From the NCBI RefSeq assembly GCF_031457275.1, contig NZ_JAVDWH010000001.1, forward strand, positions 2,170,001 through 2,234,000: a stretch of DNA of 64,000 nucleotides, in the 5' to 3' direction. The position numbers and the translations under genes are program-made. Origin of the DNA: Aeromicrobium panaciterrae. GTDB taxonomy: Bacteria; Actinomycetota; Actinomycetes; Propionibacteriales; Nocardioidaceae. The notes below the pieces were generated by a model that made no database searches, was not told the DNA's origin, and saw only the letters and a list, made by a program, of their open reading frames with translations. Positions 16,844 through 25,717 of the stretch are shown piece after piece. Within the stretch, counting starts at the first letter, position 1; each line of letters starts with the position of its first letter.

Positions 16844-18523
16844 TCAGGCTTCGAGGACGACCGGGAGGATCATCGGGCGCCGGCGCAGCTTGCGTCCGAC
16901 GAACGATCCGAGCACCCTGCGGATGACCTGTTCGAGCTGCCTGGAGTCATGGGTGCCCTCCTTGAGGGCCTCCTCGATCGCCGAAATGATCTTGGGCATG
17001 ACCTCGTCGAATGCCGAATCCTCCTCGGCGATACCGCGGGCGTGAATCTCGGGACCGGACAGGATCTTGCCGTTCGTCGAGTCGATCACGACGACGACGG
17101 AGATGAAGCCCTCTTCGCCCAGAACGCGGCGGTCCTTGAGCTCAGAATCGGTGAGGTCGCCGACCGACGAGCCGTCGACGTACACATAGCCACACTGGAC
17201 CGCGCCGACAATCGAGGCGTGACCATCGACGAGGTCGATGACGTAGCCATCTTCAGCCAGGATCACGTTGGGAACACCGGTCGCCGTGGCGAGCTTGGCG
17301 TTGGAGTGCAGGTGGCGGATCTCGCCGTGCACCGGGAGCACATTGGTCGGCTTGACGATGTTGTAGCAGTAGAGCAGCTCGCCAGCAGACGCGTGACCCG
17401 AGACGTGGACGAGGGCATTGCCCTTGTGAACGACGTTGGCGCCGAGCTTGGTGAGGCCGTCGATCACGCGGTAGATCGCGTTCTCGTTGCCCGGAATCAG
17501 CGACGAGGCCATCAGCACGGTGTCGCCCGGTTCGAGGCTGACCTGCTGGTGGCTGTTGTTGGCCATCCGCGACAAGGCGGCCATCGGCTCGCCCTGCGAA
17601 CCGGTCGACATCAGCACCATCTTGTTGGGCGGCGCCGCATCGATCTTGTCGACCACGACGCCGTCGGGCACGTTGAGGTAGCCCAGGTCGCGAGCGATCT
17701 GCATGTTGCGAACCATCGAGCGGCCGACGTACGCAACCTTGCGTCCGTGCTTGTGCGCTGCGTCGATGACCTGCTGGATGCGGTGAACGTGCGAGGCGAA
17801 CGACGCGACAATGATCCGGCCGTTGCTGCTGGCAAAGACGTTGTCGATCGCCGGTGTGATGCTGCGCTCCGACGTCGTGAATCCTGGTACTTCCGCGTTG
17901 GTCGAGTCCGTGAGGAACAGGTCGACTCCCTGCTCGCCGAGCCGCGCGAAGGCGCGAAGGTCGGTGATGCGGCCGTCCAGGGGCAGCTGGTCCATCTTGA
18001 AGTCGCCCGTATGCAGCGCGACTCCCGCAGGGGTCTTGATCGCAACGGCGAGTGCGTCGGGGATCGAGTGGTTGACGGCAACGAACTCGAGCTCGAAGGG
18101 GCCGAACTTCTCGATCTGGCCCTCGGTGACGGTGTGTGTCGGGGCGTCCTTGAGGCGGTGTTCCTTGAGCTTGGGCGCCAATAGAGCCAGCGTCAGCCTG
18201 GATCCGATCACCGGAATGTCGCCACGCTCGCGCAGGAGGTAGGGCACGCCACCGATGTGGTCCTCGTGGCCATGCGTCAGCATGATGCCGACGACGTCCT
18301 TGAGTCGGTCGCGGATCGGACCAAAGTCCGGGAGGATCAGGTCGACGCCGGGCTGGTGCTCCTCGGGGAACAGCACTCCGCAGTCGACGATCAGCAGTTT
18401 GCCGTCGTACTCGAAGACCGTCATGTTGCGGCCGATCTCGCCGAGTCCTCCGAGCGGGATGACGCGAAGTGCGCCTCGCGGGAGTGCTGGGGGTAGATCA
18501 AGTTCGAGGTGCATGTGGCTCAT
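16844..18523 (-). CDS. rnj: Ribonuclease J
   Basis: A 559-residue metallo-beta-lactamase/beta-CASP ribonuclease used in mRNA decay and rRNA maturation. The zinc motif HGHEDHIGG is present near residue 85, with GDFKMD and the beta-CASP segment (STGSQGEPMAAL) further on, and a C-terminal domain ending VGRKLRRRPMILPVVLEA. The ATG at 18523 (MSHMHLELDLPP) gives the normal family length; reading farther upstream would overlap dapA. It follows dapA by ten bases, the conserved actinobacterial dapA-rnj pairing. Confidence 0.95.
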   Translation of the reverse strand: MSHMHLELDLPPALPRGALRVIPLGGLGEIGRNMTVFEYDGKLLIVDCGVLFPEEHQPGVDLILPDFGPIRDRLKDVVGIMLTHGHEDHIGGVPYLLRERGDIPVIGSRLTLALLAPKLKEHRLKDAPTHTVTEGQIEKFGPFELEFVAVNHSIPDALAVAIKTPAGVALHTGDFKMDQLPLDGRITDLRAFARLGEQGVDLFLTDSTNAEVPGFTTSERSITPAIDNVFASSNGRIIVASFASHVHRIQQVIDAAHKHGRKVAYVGRSMVRNMQIARDLGYLNVPDGVVVDKIDAAPPNKMVLMSTGSQGEPMAALSRMANNSHQQVSLEPGDTVLMASSLIPGNENAIYRVIDGLTKLGANVVHKGNALVHVSGHASAGELLYCYNIVKPTNVLPVHGEIRHLHSNAKLATATGVPNVILAEDGYVIDLVDGHASIVGAVQCGYVYVDGSSVGDLTDSELKDRRVLGEEGFISVVVVIDSTNGKILSGPEIHARGIAEEDSAFDEVMPKIISAIEEALKEGTHDSRQLEQVIRRVLGSFVGRKLRRRPMILPVVLEA

Positions 18524-18533
18524 ACAGAAAGGC

Positions 18534-19448
18534 CTAGCTTTCGAGAAGGCCCGACGCCACCAGTCCGGCGCGAATGATCGCGACTTCCTCTTCGGTGGCT
18601 TCGGGGAGGGGTGCACGCATCGTGCGGTGCTCGAGAACACCGAGCAGCTGGAGCGTCGCCTTGGCGGAGATCGCACCTTGCGTGTAGTTCATGATCGCCT
18701 TGACGGCGGGAAGGAGCCGGTCGTTGATCGACCGCGCTTCGGCGAGGTTGCCTGCGTCGACTGCGGCAACCATGTCGGCGTACTGGCGTGCGGCCGCGTG
18801 GGACGCGACGCTGACGACACCGCTGGCGCCCATGGCGAGCCACGGGAGGTTGAGCGGGTCGTCACCGGAGTAGATCTTGATGCCGGTCTCGCGCATCAGC
18901 CAGGCGCCGCGGTTGAGGTCGCCGACGGCATCCTTGACTGCAACGATCAGCGGGTTGTCCGCCATCGCGGCATACGTCTCGTCGGCGATCGTGATCACGC
19001 TGCGGCTCGGAATGTCATAGAGCATCACGGGCGTGTCATCGCCAGCACGAGCGACTTCAGTGAAGTGCGAGAGCAGGCCGGACTGCGGTGGCTTGCTGTA
19101 GTAAGGCGTCACGATGAGGAGGCCATCGGCACCGGCCTTCTTGGCCTGCTGGGCGAGCTCGATCGAGTGACGCGTGTCGTTGGTGCCGACACCAGCAACG
19201 ATCGAGGCGCGATCTCCGACTGCTTCGATCACGGCGGTGAGGAGTCGACCGTCTTCGGCGATGGTCGTCGTGGGCGACTCGCCAGTCGTTCCGCTGACGA
19301 CGAGGCCGTCGCTGCCGCTGTCGACAAGGTGTGACGCCACCTTCTGCACAGCATCGAGATCGAGTTCACCCTCGCGGGTGAACGGCGTGACCATTGCGGT
19401 CAGCACACGCCCAAAAGGCGCGGCCTCGGTGGCGAGTGGCGACGTCAT
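18534..19448 (-). CDS. dapA: 4-hydroxy-tetrahydrodipicolinate synthase
   Basis: A 304-residue class I aldolase condensing pyruvate with aspartate semialdehyde in the lysine/diaminopimelate pathway. Visible are the VSGTTGESPTT motif, YYSKPPQSGLLSHF, the Schiff-base lysine in IVAVKDAVGD, and YSGDDPLNLP. Length is typical. It is transcribed towards rnj and lies divergent from a thioesterase gene across a 129-base gap. dapB is encoded on the same strand about 4.3 kb upstream, separated by inserted plus-strand genes. Confidence 0.96.
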   Translation of the reverse strand: MTSPLATEAAPFGRVLTAMVTPFTREGELDLDAVQKVASHLVDSGSDGLVVSGTTGESPTTTIAEDGRLLTAVIEAVGDRASIVAGVGTNDTRHSIELAQQAKKAGADGLLIVTPYYSKPPQSGLLSHFTEVARAGDDTPVMLYDIPSRSVITIADETYAAMADNPLIVAVKDAVGDLNRGAWLMRETGIKIYSGDDPLNLPWLAMGASGVVSVASHAAARQYADMVAAVDAGNLAEARSINDRLLPAVKAIMNYTQGAISAKATLQLLGVLEHRTMRAPLPEATEEEVAIIRAGLVASGLLES

Positions 19449-19534
19449 ACGTCGAGGTTACCGCTTCGAACGTCCCCGGCGACGGGCAGGATGGGAGCTG
19501 CCCGAGCGCCAGCGAGGGCACCATGAGGTAGCAA

Positions 19535-19579
19535 ATGCCGCTGCCTCCGTATCTTTGCCTTCAACGGAGGTTGCGGCAT
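19535..19579 (+). promoter_or_regulatory. Hairpin covering ribosome site and start codon of thioesterase gene
   Basis: Bases 19535-19550 can pair with 19564-19579 around a 13-base loop: 14 Watson-Crick pairs, one G:U and one T:T mismatch. The core is CCTCCGT pairing with ACGGAGG, the Shine-Dalgarno sequence, and the outer stem reaches into the ATG at 19578. If transcribed from upstream, the mRNA would hide its own start. It could also be a DNA operator. See findings. Confidence 0.55.
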
Positions 19580-20369
19580 GGCCGAGGACATTTACGACAT
19601 CGACACCGCGTCAACGCCCCGCGGAGACGGCATACGCGACTTGGTGCTGACCGACCGCTGGAACACGCCGCTCGGCAAGCCCAACGGCGGCTACATCCTC
19701 GCGGCCATGCTGCGCGGTCTCGGCGAGGAGATGGAGGCCGACGACCCGATGGTCGCCGCGATCTCCTATCTCGCCTCGCCGGAGACCGGAGCAGCCGAAC
19801 TTCGTACGACCGCGCTGCGTCGTGGACGCCGCGTACAGACCGGTGAAGCGGCGCTGTGGGAAGGCGACCGACACATCGCCCATCTGCTGGCGAGCTTCGG
19901 CGCTCGTACGGGTGGGCGGTCCGTCGAGCTTGGCACTCCCCCGGCGCTGCCTGCGCCCGACGAGTGCTTCGACCCGAAGGATTTTCCCGACGCCTTGCCC
20001 TCGTCCAGCATCTTCGATCGCGTCGACTATCGGCTCACCGAAGCCCCGGGCTGGGCGCTCGGCGAGCCCAGCGGCGATCCCACTGCGGAGCTCTGGCAGC
20101 GGCTCGCAGGAGGCCGCGAGATCGACTTCCCAGCTCTTGCGTTTCTCTGCGACGCGTACGCCCCACCGGTGCTCGAGATCGGCGAGTTCATGTCGATGAC
20201 GGTGCAGCTCACGGTGCACTTGCACCGACGCCCCGTCCCGGGCTGGATCGCCACTCGGCTGACGACGCGGCACGTCATCAACGGCTATCACGAAGAGGAC
20301 TGCGAGCTTTGGGACGAAGCCGGCAACCTCGTCGCGCAGAGCCGCCAGCTCGCGATCCTGCTCAGTTAG
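19578..20369 (+). CDS. Acyl-CoA thioesterase-like double-hotdog protein
   Basis: A 263-residue protein resembling the TesB-like thioesterase-family proteins of actinobacteria, with two hotdog halves. Recognisable parts are WNTPLGKPNGGYILAAML near residue 30, a short linker near residue 115, and a second half containing LSMTVQLTVHLHRRP-like sequence (here FMSMTVQLTVHLHRRPVPGW) and the end segment LVAQSRQLAILL. The likely role is hydrolysis of an acyl-CoA, substrate unknown. A GGAGG site precedes the ATG but lies in a strong hairpin. Its end overlaps the convergent dfrA gene by eight bases. Confidence 0.8.
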   Translation: MAEDIYDIDTASTPRGDGIRDLVLTDRWNTPLGKPNGGYILAAMLRGLGEEMEADDPMVAAISYLASPETGAAELRTTALRRGRRVQTGEAALWEGDRHIAHLLASFGARTGGRSVELGTPPALPAPDECFDPKDFPDALPSSSIFDRVDYRLTEAPGWALGEPSGDPTAELWQRLAGGREIDFPALAFLCDAYAPPVLEIGEFMSMTVQLTVHLHRRPVPGWIATRLTTRHVINGYHEEDCELWDEAGNLVAQSRQLAILLS

Positions 20370-20850
20370 CGCGGTCGAAGCGAGTGATCGTGAACGGCGG
20401 AACGTCGTCGGGGTGGTCGCTGCGCTCTACGACGGTCCACTCAGCCCAGTCGACCTCGGGGAAATAGGTGTCGCCCTCAGGCGCCAGCTCGACCCGAGTA
20501 ACGACCATCGAGTCGACGAGTCCGGCGTCAAGCGCTTCAGCGTAGATCTGCGCGCCACCGACCAGGAAGATCTCGTTGTCGAGCTCTGCCGCCTGCCTGA
20601 GTGCGTCGGGCAGGCTCGGGGCGACCAAGACACCCGGTGCGGACCACACGACCTGTCGGGTGACGACGATCGTCGTACGACCTGGGAGCGGTCGACCGAT
20701 CGAGTCATAGGTCGCGCGACCCATCACCATCGGATGGCCCATGGTCAGCGCCTTGAAGTTGGCGAGGTCAGCGGGCAGGCGCCACGGGATACCGCCGTCG
20801 GCGCCAATGACGCCGTTGGTGCCCATCGCCACGACGAGCGTCAGCGTCAC
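20362..20850 (-). CDS. folA: Dihydrofolate reductase
   Basis: A 162-residue dihydrofolate reductase that regenerates tetrahydrofolate, coupled in function and position to ThyA. Motifs: VVAMGTNGVIGADGGIPWRL, NFKALTMGHPMVMGRATYDS and the NADPH-binding EIFLVGGAQIYAEAL. The GTG at 20850 is chosen because GAGG lies eight bases upstream and the protein then starts two residues before the conserved core; a longer reading would overlap thyA. It lies 25 bases downstream of thyA and overlaps the convergent thioesterase gene by eight bases. Confidence 0.95.
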   Translation of the reverse strand: MTLTLVVAMGTNGVIGADGGIPWRLPADLANFKALTMGHPMVMGRATYDSIGRPLPGRTTIVVTRQVVWSAPGVLVAPSLPDALRQAAELDNEIFLVGGAQIYAEALDAGLVDSMVVTRVELAPEGDTYFPEVDWAEWTVVERSDHPDDVPPFTITRFDRAN

Positions 20851-20875
20851 TCTGTTGACCTCATTCGGCTCCGCC

Positions 20876-21670
20876 TCATACTGCGATCGGAGCCTTGATG
20901 CCGGGGTGAGGCTCGTAGCCGGTGATCTTGATCGAGTCGAAGGTGAAGTCATCGATCGAGGTGACCGACGGATCAAGCCACAACTCCGGAAGCGGGCGCG
21001 GCTCGCGGGAAAGCTGTTCGTGAGCCTGGTCGAGGTGGTTGATGTAGAGGTGCGCGTCACCGAACGTGTGCACGAAATCACCGACCTCGAGCCCCGCCAC
21101 CTGCGCGACCATGTGGGTCAGCAGGGCGTAGGACGCGATGTTGAACGGCACACCTAGGAACACGTCAGCCGAGCGCTGGTACATCTGGCAGGAGAGCTTG
21201 CCGTCGGCAACGTAGAACTGGAAGAACGCGTGGCACGGCATCAGCGCCATGGCATCGAGATCAGCCACGTTCCATGCGCTGACAATGTGGCGGCGTGAGT
21301 TGGGATTGGCCTTGATCTGCTCAATGACCTGCGCGAGCTGGTCGATGTGCTGACCGTCGGGGGCCGGCCAGGAGCGCCACTGGTAGCCATAGATCGGCCC
21401 GAGGTCGCCATCCTCAGCGGCCCATTCGTCCCAGATCGTGACGCCCTTGTCGCGAAGTGCGTTGTTGTCGGTCGATCCAGCGATGAACCAGAGAAGCTCT
21501 TCGATGATCGAACGGGTGTGGACCTTCTTGGTCGTGACGAGCGGGAAACCCTCGCTCAGGTCGAACCGCATCTGATGGCCGAAAACACTCTTGGTGCCGG
21601 TGCCTGTGCGGTCACCTTTGTCGACTCCTTCGTCGAGGATCCGTTGGACAAGATCGAGGTAAGCCCGCAT
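20876..21670 (-). CDS. thyA: Thymidylate synthase ThyA
   Basis: A 264-residue folate-dependent thymidylate synthase, methylating dUMP with methylenetetrahydrofolate and releasing dihydrofolate for the enzyme encoded next. The catalytic cysteine is in [12 protein letters not shown]; the folate and dUMP segments [28 protein letters not shown] and the C-terminal [10 protein letters not shown] are all intact. Length is exactly that of the compact ThyA family. It is first of the thyA-folA pair. Presence of ThyA rather than ThyX is a useful lineage detail. Confidence 0.97.
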   Translation of the reverse strand: MRAYLDLVQRILDEGVDKGDRTGTGTKSVFGHQMRFDLSEGFPLVTTKKVHTRSIIEELLWFIAGSTDNNALRDKGVTIWDEWAAEDGDLGPIYGYQWRSWPAPDGQHIDQLAQVIEQIKANPNSRRHIVSAWNVADLDAMALMPCHAFFQFYVADGKLSCQMYQRSADVFLGVPFNIASYALLTHMVAQVAGLEVGDFVHTFGDAHLYINHLDQAHEQLSREPRPLPELWLDPSVTSIDDFTFDSIKITGYEPHPGIKAPIAV

Positions 21671-21720
21671 GACCGCAGAGTATCAATCGGCGATGACAGA
21701 TCGTGTGCGAAACTCGCACC

Positions 21721-22221
21721 ATGCCGAGCGCTGAATACAACACCACGCCTCGCGAGATTCGTAACTTCGCAACGCTGCAGCTCGGCCTCACTGGCGCGTT
21801 CCTCCTGGCCCTGTTCTGGTTCTGCGGGGCCACCGATGCCAGTTATCCCCCGCCGTGGCTCGCGGGAGCGCTCGTCGTGCCGATTGTCATCGCGGCTGTC
21901 TTCGCCGAGCGAGTCTGGTTGTCGGGCAAACCGCTCGCGGGCGACGACGATGCCGTCCGACTCAAATCCGCCGGGCTTGACGCATTTGCGGCTCAGACCG
22001 TCCGCAAGATGTTGATCGTCGAGGCTTCCATGCTTCCCGCAGTCATCGTCGGCTTCGTGGGTTCGTACGGCGGGTGGCCCATCGTGATTGCTGGTTTCCC
22101 GGGGATTCTGCTCCTCGCCTGGGAGATCTGGCCGACCCTCCGCAACGTTTCCCGTACGGCCGCAATGCTCGACTCAAGCGGCGTCGACTCCGGCCTGATT
22201 GAAGGATTCTCATCCCTGTGA
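21721..22221 (+). CDS. Four-helix membrane protein of unknown function
   Basis: A 166-residue protein I do not recognise. It has four predicted membrane segments: QLGLTGAFLLALFWFCGA, LAGALVVPIVIAAVFAERVW, MLIVEASMLPAVIVGFVG and WPIVIAGFPGILLLAWEIW, with a charged loop (AGDDDAVRLKSAGLDAF) between the second and third. The ATG at 21721 is favoured over one at 21703 because it starts with a short polar tail before the first helix. The stop overlaps the GTG of the following acetyltransferase gene, so the two are co-translated. Confidence 0.65.
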   Translation: MPSAEYNTTPREIRNFATLQLGLTGAFLLALFWFCGATDASYPPPWLAGALVVPIVIAAVFAERVWLSGKPLAGDDDAVRLKSAGLDAFAAQTVRKMLIVEASMLPAVIVGFVGSYGGWPIVIAGFPGILLLAWEIWPTLRNVSRTAAMLDSSGVDSGLIEGFSSL

Positions 22222-22751
22222 ACGCAGATGTCAGCGCTCGTCTTGCCTGGCCGGACGATGCAAGCCCGATGGCGCGCGTACAAATTGCTGCATGGCGCGC
22301 CAACTACGCCGAACTGATTCCGGCCGCCGAGCTCGACGCTCTCGACCCTGCTCAGCTCGCCGAGCGCTGGGCCATGACGATCAGCACGCCCAAGGAGGCC
22401 CGCATGCGGGTACTCGTAGCGCTCGAACGTGCCGACGTCCGCGGCTTCACGTTGGTGCACCCTTCGTACGACCCCGACAGCGATCAGGTCACGGACGGCG
22501 AGATCGGTGAGTTCATCATCGATCCGGAGCACCAGCGTGAAGGCCACGGCTCGCGCCTGCTCCAGGCTGCGATCGACACTCTCTCGGCCGACAAGTTCAC
22601 CCGCGCTGTCTGGTGGATCGGTTCGACCGACGATGCGCTGCGCCGGTTCGTCAGCGAGTCCGGCTGGGAGCCCGACGGGGCGCACCGCGAGCTCGCCGCC
22701 GACGACGGCAGCACGGTCAAGCAGATTCGGCTGCACACGAGTCTCGCGTGA
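22218..22751 (+). CDS. GNAT-family N-acetyltransferase
   Basis: A 177-residue GCN5-related acetyltransferase. The acetyl-CoA motif A is visible as GEIGEFIIDPEHQREGHGSR, with the Q/R-x-x-G-x-G/A pattern in QREGHGS; a typical N-terminal WRANYAELIP segment precedes it. Substrate is unknown; many such proteins acetylate amino acids, small amines or antibiotics. It starts with GTG overlapping the upstream membrane-protein stop, and its stop overlaps the azlC GTG, forming a four-gene coupled unit. Confidence 0.85.
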   Translation: MNADVSARLAWPDDASPMARVQIAAWRANYAELIPAAELDALDPAQLAERWAMTISTPKEARMRVLVALERADVRGFTLVHPSYDPDSDQVTDGEIGEFIIDPEHQREGHGSRLLQAAIDTLSADKFTRAVWWIGSTDDALRRFVSESGWEPDGAHRELAADDGSTVKQIRLHTSLA

Positions 22752-23419
22752 CGACAGATCGCTCGGTCATCGTCGATTCGCTTGGCGTCGGCATCGCGAC
22801 CGGAACGTACGGCGCCTCGTTCGGCGCGATCTCAGCCACGTCGGGCCTCAGCGTCCTGCAGACCTGCTTGCTCTCGCTCTTGGTCTTCACAGGCGCGTCC
22901 CAGTTCGCTTTCGTCGGAGTCATCGCCTCGGGCGGCAACCCGTTCGCGGGCGCGTTCACCGCGATTCTGCTGGGCAGCCGCAACATGTTCTATGGCGTGA
23001 GCATCGCCCCGAAGCTGGGACTCGACGCGCGATCACGCTTCGCCTCGGCGCACCTGGTGATCGATGAGTCCACCGCGATGGCCGTGACCCGTGAGACGCA
23101 GCGGCAAGCTCGTCTCGGTTTCTACTGGACCGGGCTCTCAATCTTCGTGCTCTGGAATCTCTTCACGTTCCTCGGCGCACTGGCCGGCAACGCGATCGGT
23201 GACCCACGAACGTACGGACTAGATGCGGCCGTCGGCGCAGCGTTCCTCGGGTTGCTCTGGCCACGCCTCGCCACGTGGCAAGGCCGGATGGTCGCGTTGA
23301 TCGGCTCGGCCGTCGCGCTTGGTCTCGTACCTTTCACCAGCGCTGGGATGCCGATCATCATCGGTGGTGCCGTCGCCGTGTTGATCGGCATGCTGTGGGG
23401 ATCGAGGAAGCCCTCATGA
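22748..23419 (+). CDS. azlC: AzlC-family branched-chain amino acid exporter subunit
   Basis: A 223-residue membrane protein of the AzlC/BrnF family, the large subunit of branched-chain amino acid exporters. Typical segments are GTYGASFGAISATSGLS, FTGASQFAFVGVIASGG and LGSRNMFYGVSIAP. Six to seven membrane helices are predicted. The GTG at 22748 overlaps the acetyltransferase stop (GTGA). The small partner AzlD is encoded next. Exported substrate (leucine, isoleucine, valine or an analogue) is inferred from family only. Confidence 0.9.
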   Translation: MTTDRSVIVDSLGVGIATGTYGASFGAISATSGLSVLQTCLLSLLVFTGASQFAFVGVIASGGNPFAGAFTAILLGSRNMFYGVSIAPKLGLDARSRFASAHLVIDESTAMAVTRETQRQARLGFYWTGLSIFVLWNLFTFLGALAGNAIGDPRTYGLDAAVGAAFLGLLWPRLATWQGRMVALIGSAVALGLVPFTSAGMPIIIGGAVAVLIGMLWGSRKPS

Positions 23420-23721
23420 CTCCGCTGTGGGGCGGCATTGCCGTCATGATCGCTGGCTGCTTCGCGCTGAAGTACGCGGGACTGTCGGTGCCTGAACGAG
23501 TCCTCCAACACCGGCTGACCGTACGGGCCACCGATCTGATCCCAGCCGGACTGCTCGGCGCGCTCATCGCGGTGCAGGTCTTCGCGAGAGACGGTGAGAT
23601 TGAGGTCGACGCCCGGTTGCTTGCGTTGGGTGTCGCGGCGGTTCTGCTGACTCTTCGCGTGCCGTTCCTGCCGATGGTATTCGCGGCAGCGCTAGTGGCC
23701 GCCCTCGTACGGCAGTTCTAG
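23416..23721 (+). CDS. azlD: AzlD-family exporter small subunit
   Basis: A 101-residue membrane protein of the AzlD/BrnE family with three to four helices, partner of the upstream AzlC. Family-like features are small size, the segment DLIPAGLLGALIAVQVF, and the ending LPMVFAAALVAALVRQF. The start overlaps the azlC stop (ATGA), giving one-to-one translation. Its stop overlaps the convergent dapB stop by four bases, leaving no space for a separate terminator. Confidence 0.85.
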   Translation: MTPLWGGIAVMIAGCFALKYAGLSVPERVLQHRLTVRATDLIPAGLLGALIAVQVFARDGEIEVDARLLALGVAAVLLTLRVPFLPMVFAAALVAALVRQF

Positions 23722-24449
23722 AGACCGAGGACGCTCTCGAGGCCGACAGTCACACCCGGCTTGTCGCTGACGGCCTTGACTGCTGCGACGACGCCCGGCA
23801 TGAACGAGTCACGATTGCTTGAGTCGTGGCGGATCGACAGGGTCTCGCCCACTCCCCCGAACACGACGTCTTGAGATGCGACGAAACCGCGTGCGCGGAG
23901 CGAATGCACTGGTACGCCGGCGACCTTGGCACCTCGAGCACCATCGGGATCGGTGGTGGTGGCATCCGGCAGCGGCGCCGACCCGGCGTCCTTGCGAGCC
24001 GAGGCGATGAGTTCAGCAGTACGTGTCGCTGTGCCGGACGGCGCATCGACTTTGTCCGGATGGTGCATCTCGATGACCTCGACGGACTCGAAGAATGGGG
24101 CCGCGGTTGCGGCGAACTTCATCATCAGCACTGCGCCAATCGAGAAGTTGGGCACGATCAGCACGCCGGTCTTGGGATCAAGCGCGCTCACCTCGGCGAT
24201 CTTGGCATCGTCGAAGCCCGACGTACCGACCACAACGTGCACGCCGTGTTCGATGCACCACTTCACGTTGTCGAGCGCGACACCCGGCTGGGTGAAGTCG
24301 AGCGCGACCTCTGCCCCGGCGTCGGCCAGCTGGTCGATCGAGTCATCAACGTCGACCTCGGCCACGACGTCGAGTCCAGCCGCCTTCAACGCCTCGACGG
24401 AAGCTGTGCCCATACGTCCCTTGGCACCCAGGACCGCGACTCGTGTCAT
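23718..24449 (-). CDS. dapB: 4-hydroxy-tetrahydrodipicolinate reductase
   Basis: A 243-residue NAD(P)H-dependent reductase acting after DapA in diaminopimelate synthesis. The nucleotide-binding loop is VAVLGAKGRMG at the N-terminus, followed by LDFTQPGVALDNVKW, GTSGFDD, and the catalytic EMHHPDKVDAPSGT. Length is normal. It is nine bases downstream of kynU on the same strand. In many actinobacteria dapB, thyA and dapA lie together; here the azlCD unit separates dapB from thyA. Confidence 0.96.
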   Translation of the reverse strand: MTRVAVLGAKGRMGTASVEALKAAGLDVVAEVDVDDSIDQLADAGAEVALDFTQPGVALDNVKWCIEHGVHVVVGTSGFDDAKIAEVSALDPKTGVLIVPNFSIGAVLMMKFAATAAPFFESVEVIEMHHPDKVDAPSGTATRTAELIASARKDAGSAPLPDATTTDPDGARGAKVAGVPVHSLRARGFVASQDVVFGGVGETLSIRHDSSNRDSFMPGVVAAVKAVSDKPGVTVGLESVLGL

Positions 24450-24458
24450 GGGCCAAGC

Positions 24459-25649
24459 CTAGAGCGTGACTGCGATGAGTACCGCGACCGCCGCATCGAC
24501 TTCGGCGAACGATGTCGTGAGCGGTGAGAGACCCAGGCGAATGAAGTCCGGTTCGCGGTAGTCCGGGATCACTCCCCGCTCGATCAGCGCATCCGTGATC
24601 CAGCGTGCATCTGGATGCCGGACTGTCACGTGACTCCCTCGTCCAGAGCTGTCGCGCGGCGTCGCGATGTCGAATCCCGCGTCGTCCAGCCGTTCCACCA
24701 GATAGTCGGTCAGCGCGATCGACTTCGTACGAATGGCGTCGATGCCTGCCTCAGCAACCAGGCGCACACCCTCCTGCACGGCGATGATCCCGCCAATCGG
24801 CGGCGTACCGCTTAGCATCCGGGTGATAGTCGGCGATGCGTCGTAGCGGTCGGCCATCGCAAACAGGTCGGCTGCACTCCACCATCCGGCAATCGGCTGA
24901 GTCGCGGCAGCGAGGTGGCGCTCTGCGACGTACAGGAACGCCGGCGCTCCCGGCCCTGCGTTGAGGTACTTGTAGGTGCACCCGACCGCGAAGTCGACAT
25001 TGTTGTCGTCGAGATCAATCGGGACGGCTCCCGCTGAGTGGCAAAGGTCCCAGATGATCACCGCACCCGCATCGTGCACCTGCGCAGTGAGCCCAGGCAG
25101 GTCCAGCAGGGTCGCCGACCGGTAGTCGACATGTCCTAGCAGTACGGCTGCCGTCCGATCACTGAGAACACTGGCAAGTACGTCCGTGGTGACGTTCTCA
25201 ACCAGGTCAGGCTCAATCCACCGCACGTCGAGACCGCGCGAAGCAGCGACCGATTCCACGATGTATCGATCGGTCGGGAAGCTCGTCGAATCGATCACAA
25301 GCTCCGTGCGATCGGGACGCACCGATGCAGCAGCATGTAGGAGCTTGTAGATGTTGACCGAGGTCGAGTCGGCGATCACCGTCTGGCCAGCCGCAGCGCC
25401 CAGCACAGCGGCACCCAGCTCATCGCCCACTGTCACCGGCAGTTCGACCCAGCCTTCCGACCATCCGCGGATGAGCCGCCCTCCCCATTCGTCCTGGACG
25501 AACGTCGCGAGTCGCTCGGCCGTCGCCTTCGGGAGGCGTCCGAGTGAGTTGCCGTCGAGGTATGCCACAACGTCGTCGGTGATCACGAAGCGATCGCGGA
25601 ACTGAGCCAACGGATCTGCTGCGTCGAGGACGTCAGGCGGTGTCGTCAC
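24459..25649 (-). CDS. kynU: Kynureninase
   Basis: A 396-residue PLP enzyme splitting kynurenine to anthranilate (or 3-hydroxykynurenine to 3-hydroxyanthranilate) and alanine. Family marks are VVAYLDGNSLGRLPKATAE, the PLP-phosphate segment IADSTSVNIYKLLHAA, LCHSAGAVPIDL, and the lysine region CTYKYLNAGPGAPAFLYV. No tryptophan dioxygenase or formamidase gene is in the window, so the pathway context is missing here. It starts 18 bases after the terminator hairpin following pnp and runs into dapB with a nine-base gap. Confidence 0.92.
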   Translation of the reverse strand: MTTPPDVLDAADPLAQFRDRFVITDDVVAYLDGNSLGRLPKATAERLATFVQDEWGGRLIRGWSEGWVELPVTVGDELGAAVLGAAAGQTVIADSTSVNIYKLLHAAASVRPDRTELVIDSTSFPTDRYIVESVAASRGLDVRWIEPDLVENVTTDVLASVLSDRTAAVLLGHVDYRSATLLDLPGLTAQVHDAGAVIIWDLCHSAGAVPIDLDDNNVDFAVGCTYKYLNAGPGAPAFLYVAERHLAAATQPIAGWWSAADLFAMADRYDASPTITRMLSGTPPIGGIIAVQEGVRLVAEAGIDAIRTKSIALTDYLVERLDDAGFDIATPRDSSGRGSHVTVRHPDARWITDALIERGVIPDYREPDFIRLGLSPLTTSFAEVDAAVAVLIAVTL

Positions 25650-25666
25650 CGAGTGATGCTCTCATG

Positions 25667-25703
25667 CAGAAGGACCCCGCCGCAGTGCGACGGGGTCCTT
25701 CTG
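25667..25703 (-). terminator. Terminator after pnp
   Basis: CAGAAGGACCCCG (25667-25679) and its reverse complement (25691-25703) form a perfect 13-base stem; inside, CGC-AGT-GCG extends it after one mismatch, ending in a three-base loop. It begins 14 bases after the pnp stop on the minus strand and before kynU. There is no T run, as is usual in this lineage. Confidence 0.85.
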
Positions 25704-25717
25704 ACGTACTGGGTAGA

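Noticed and set aside
16949-18184. 411-codon plus-strand frame opposite rnj
   Set aside because: Shadow of RNase J; no recognisable domain and no ribosome site.
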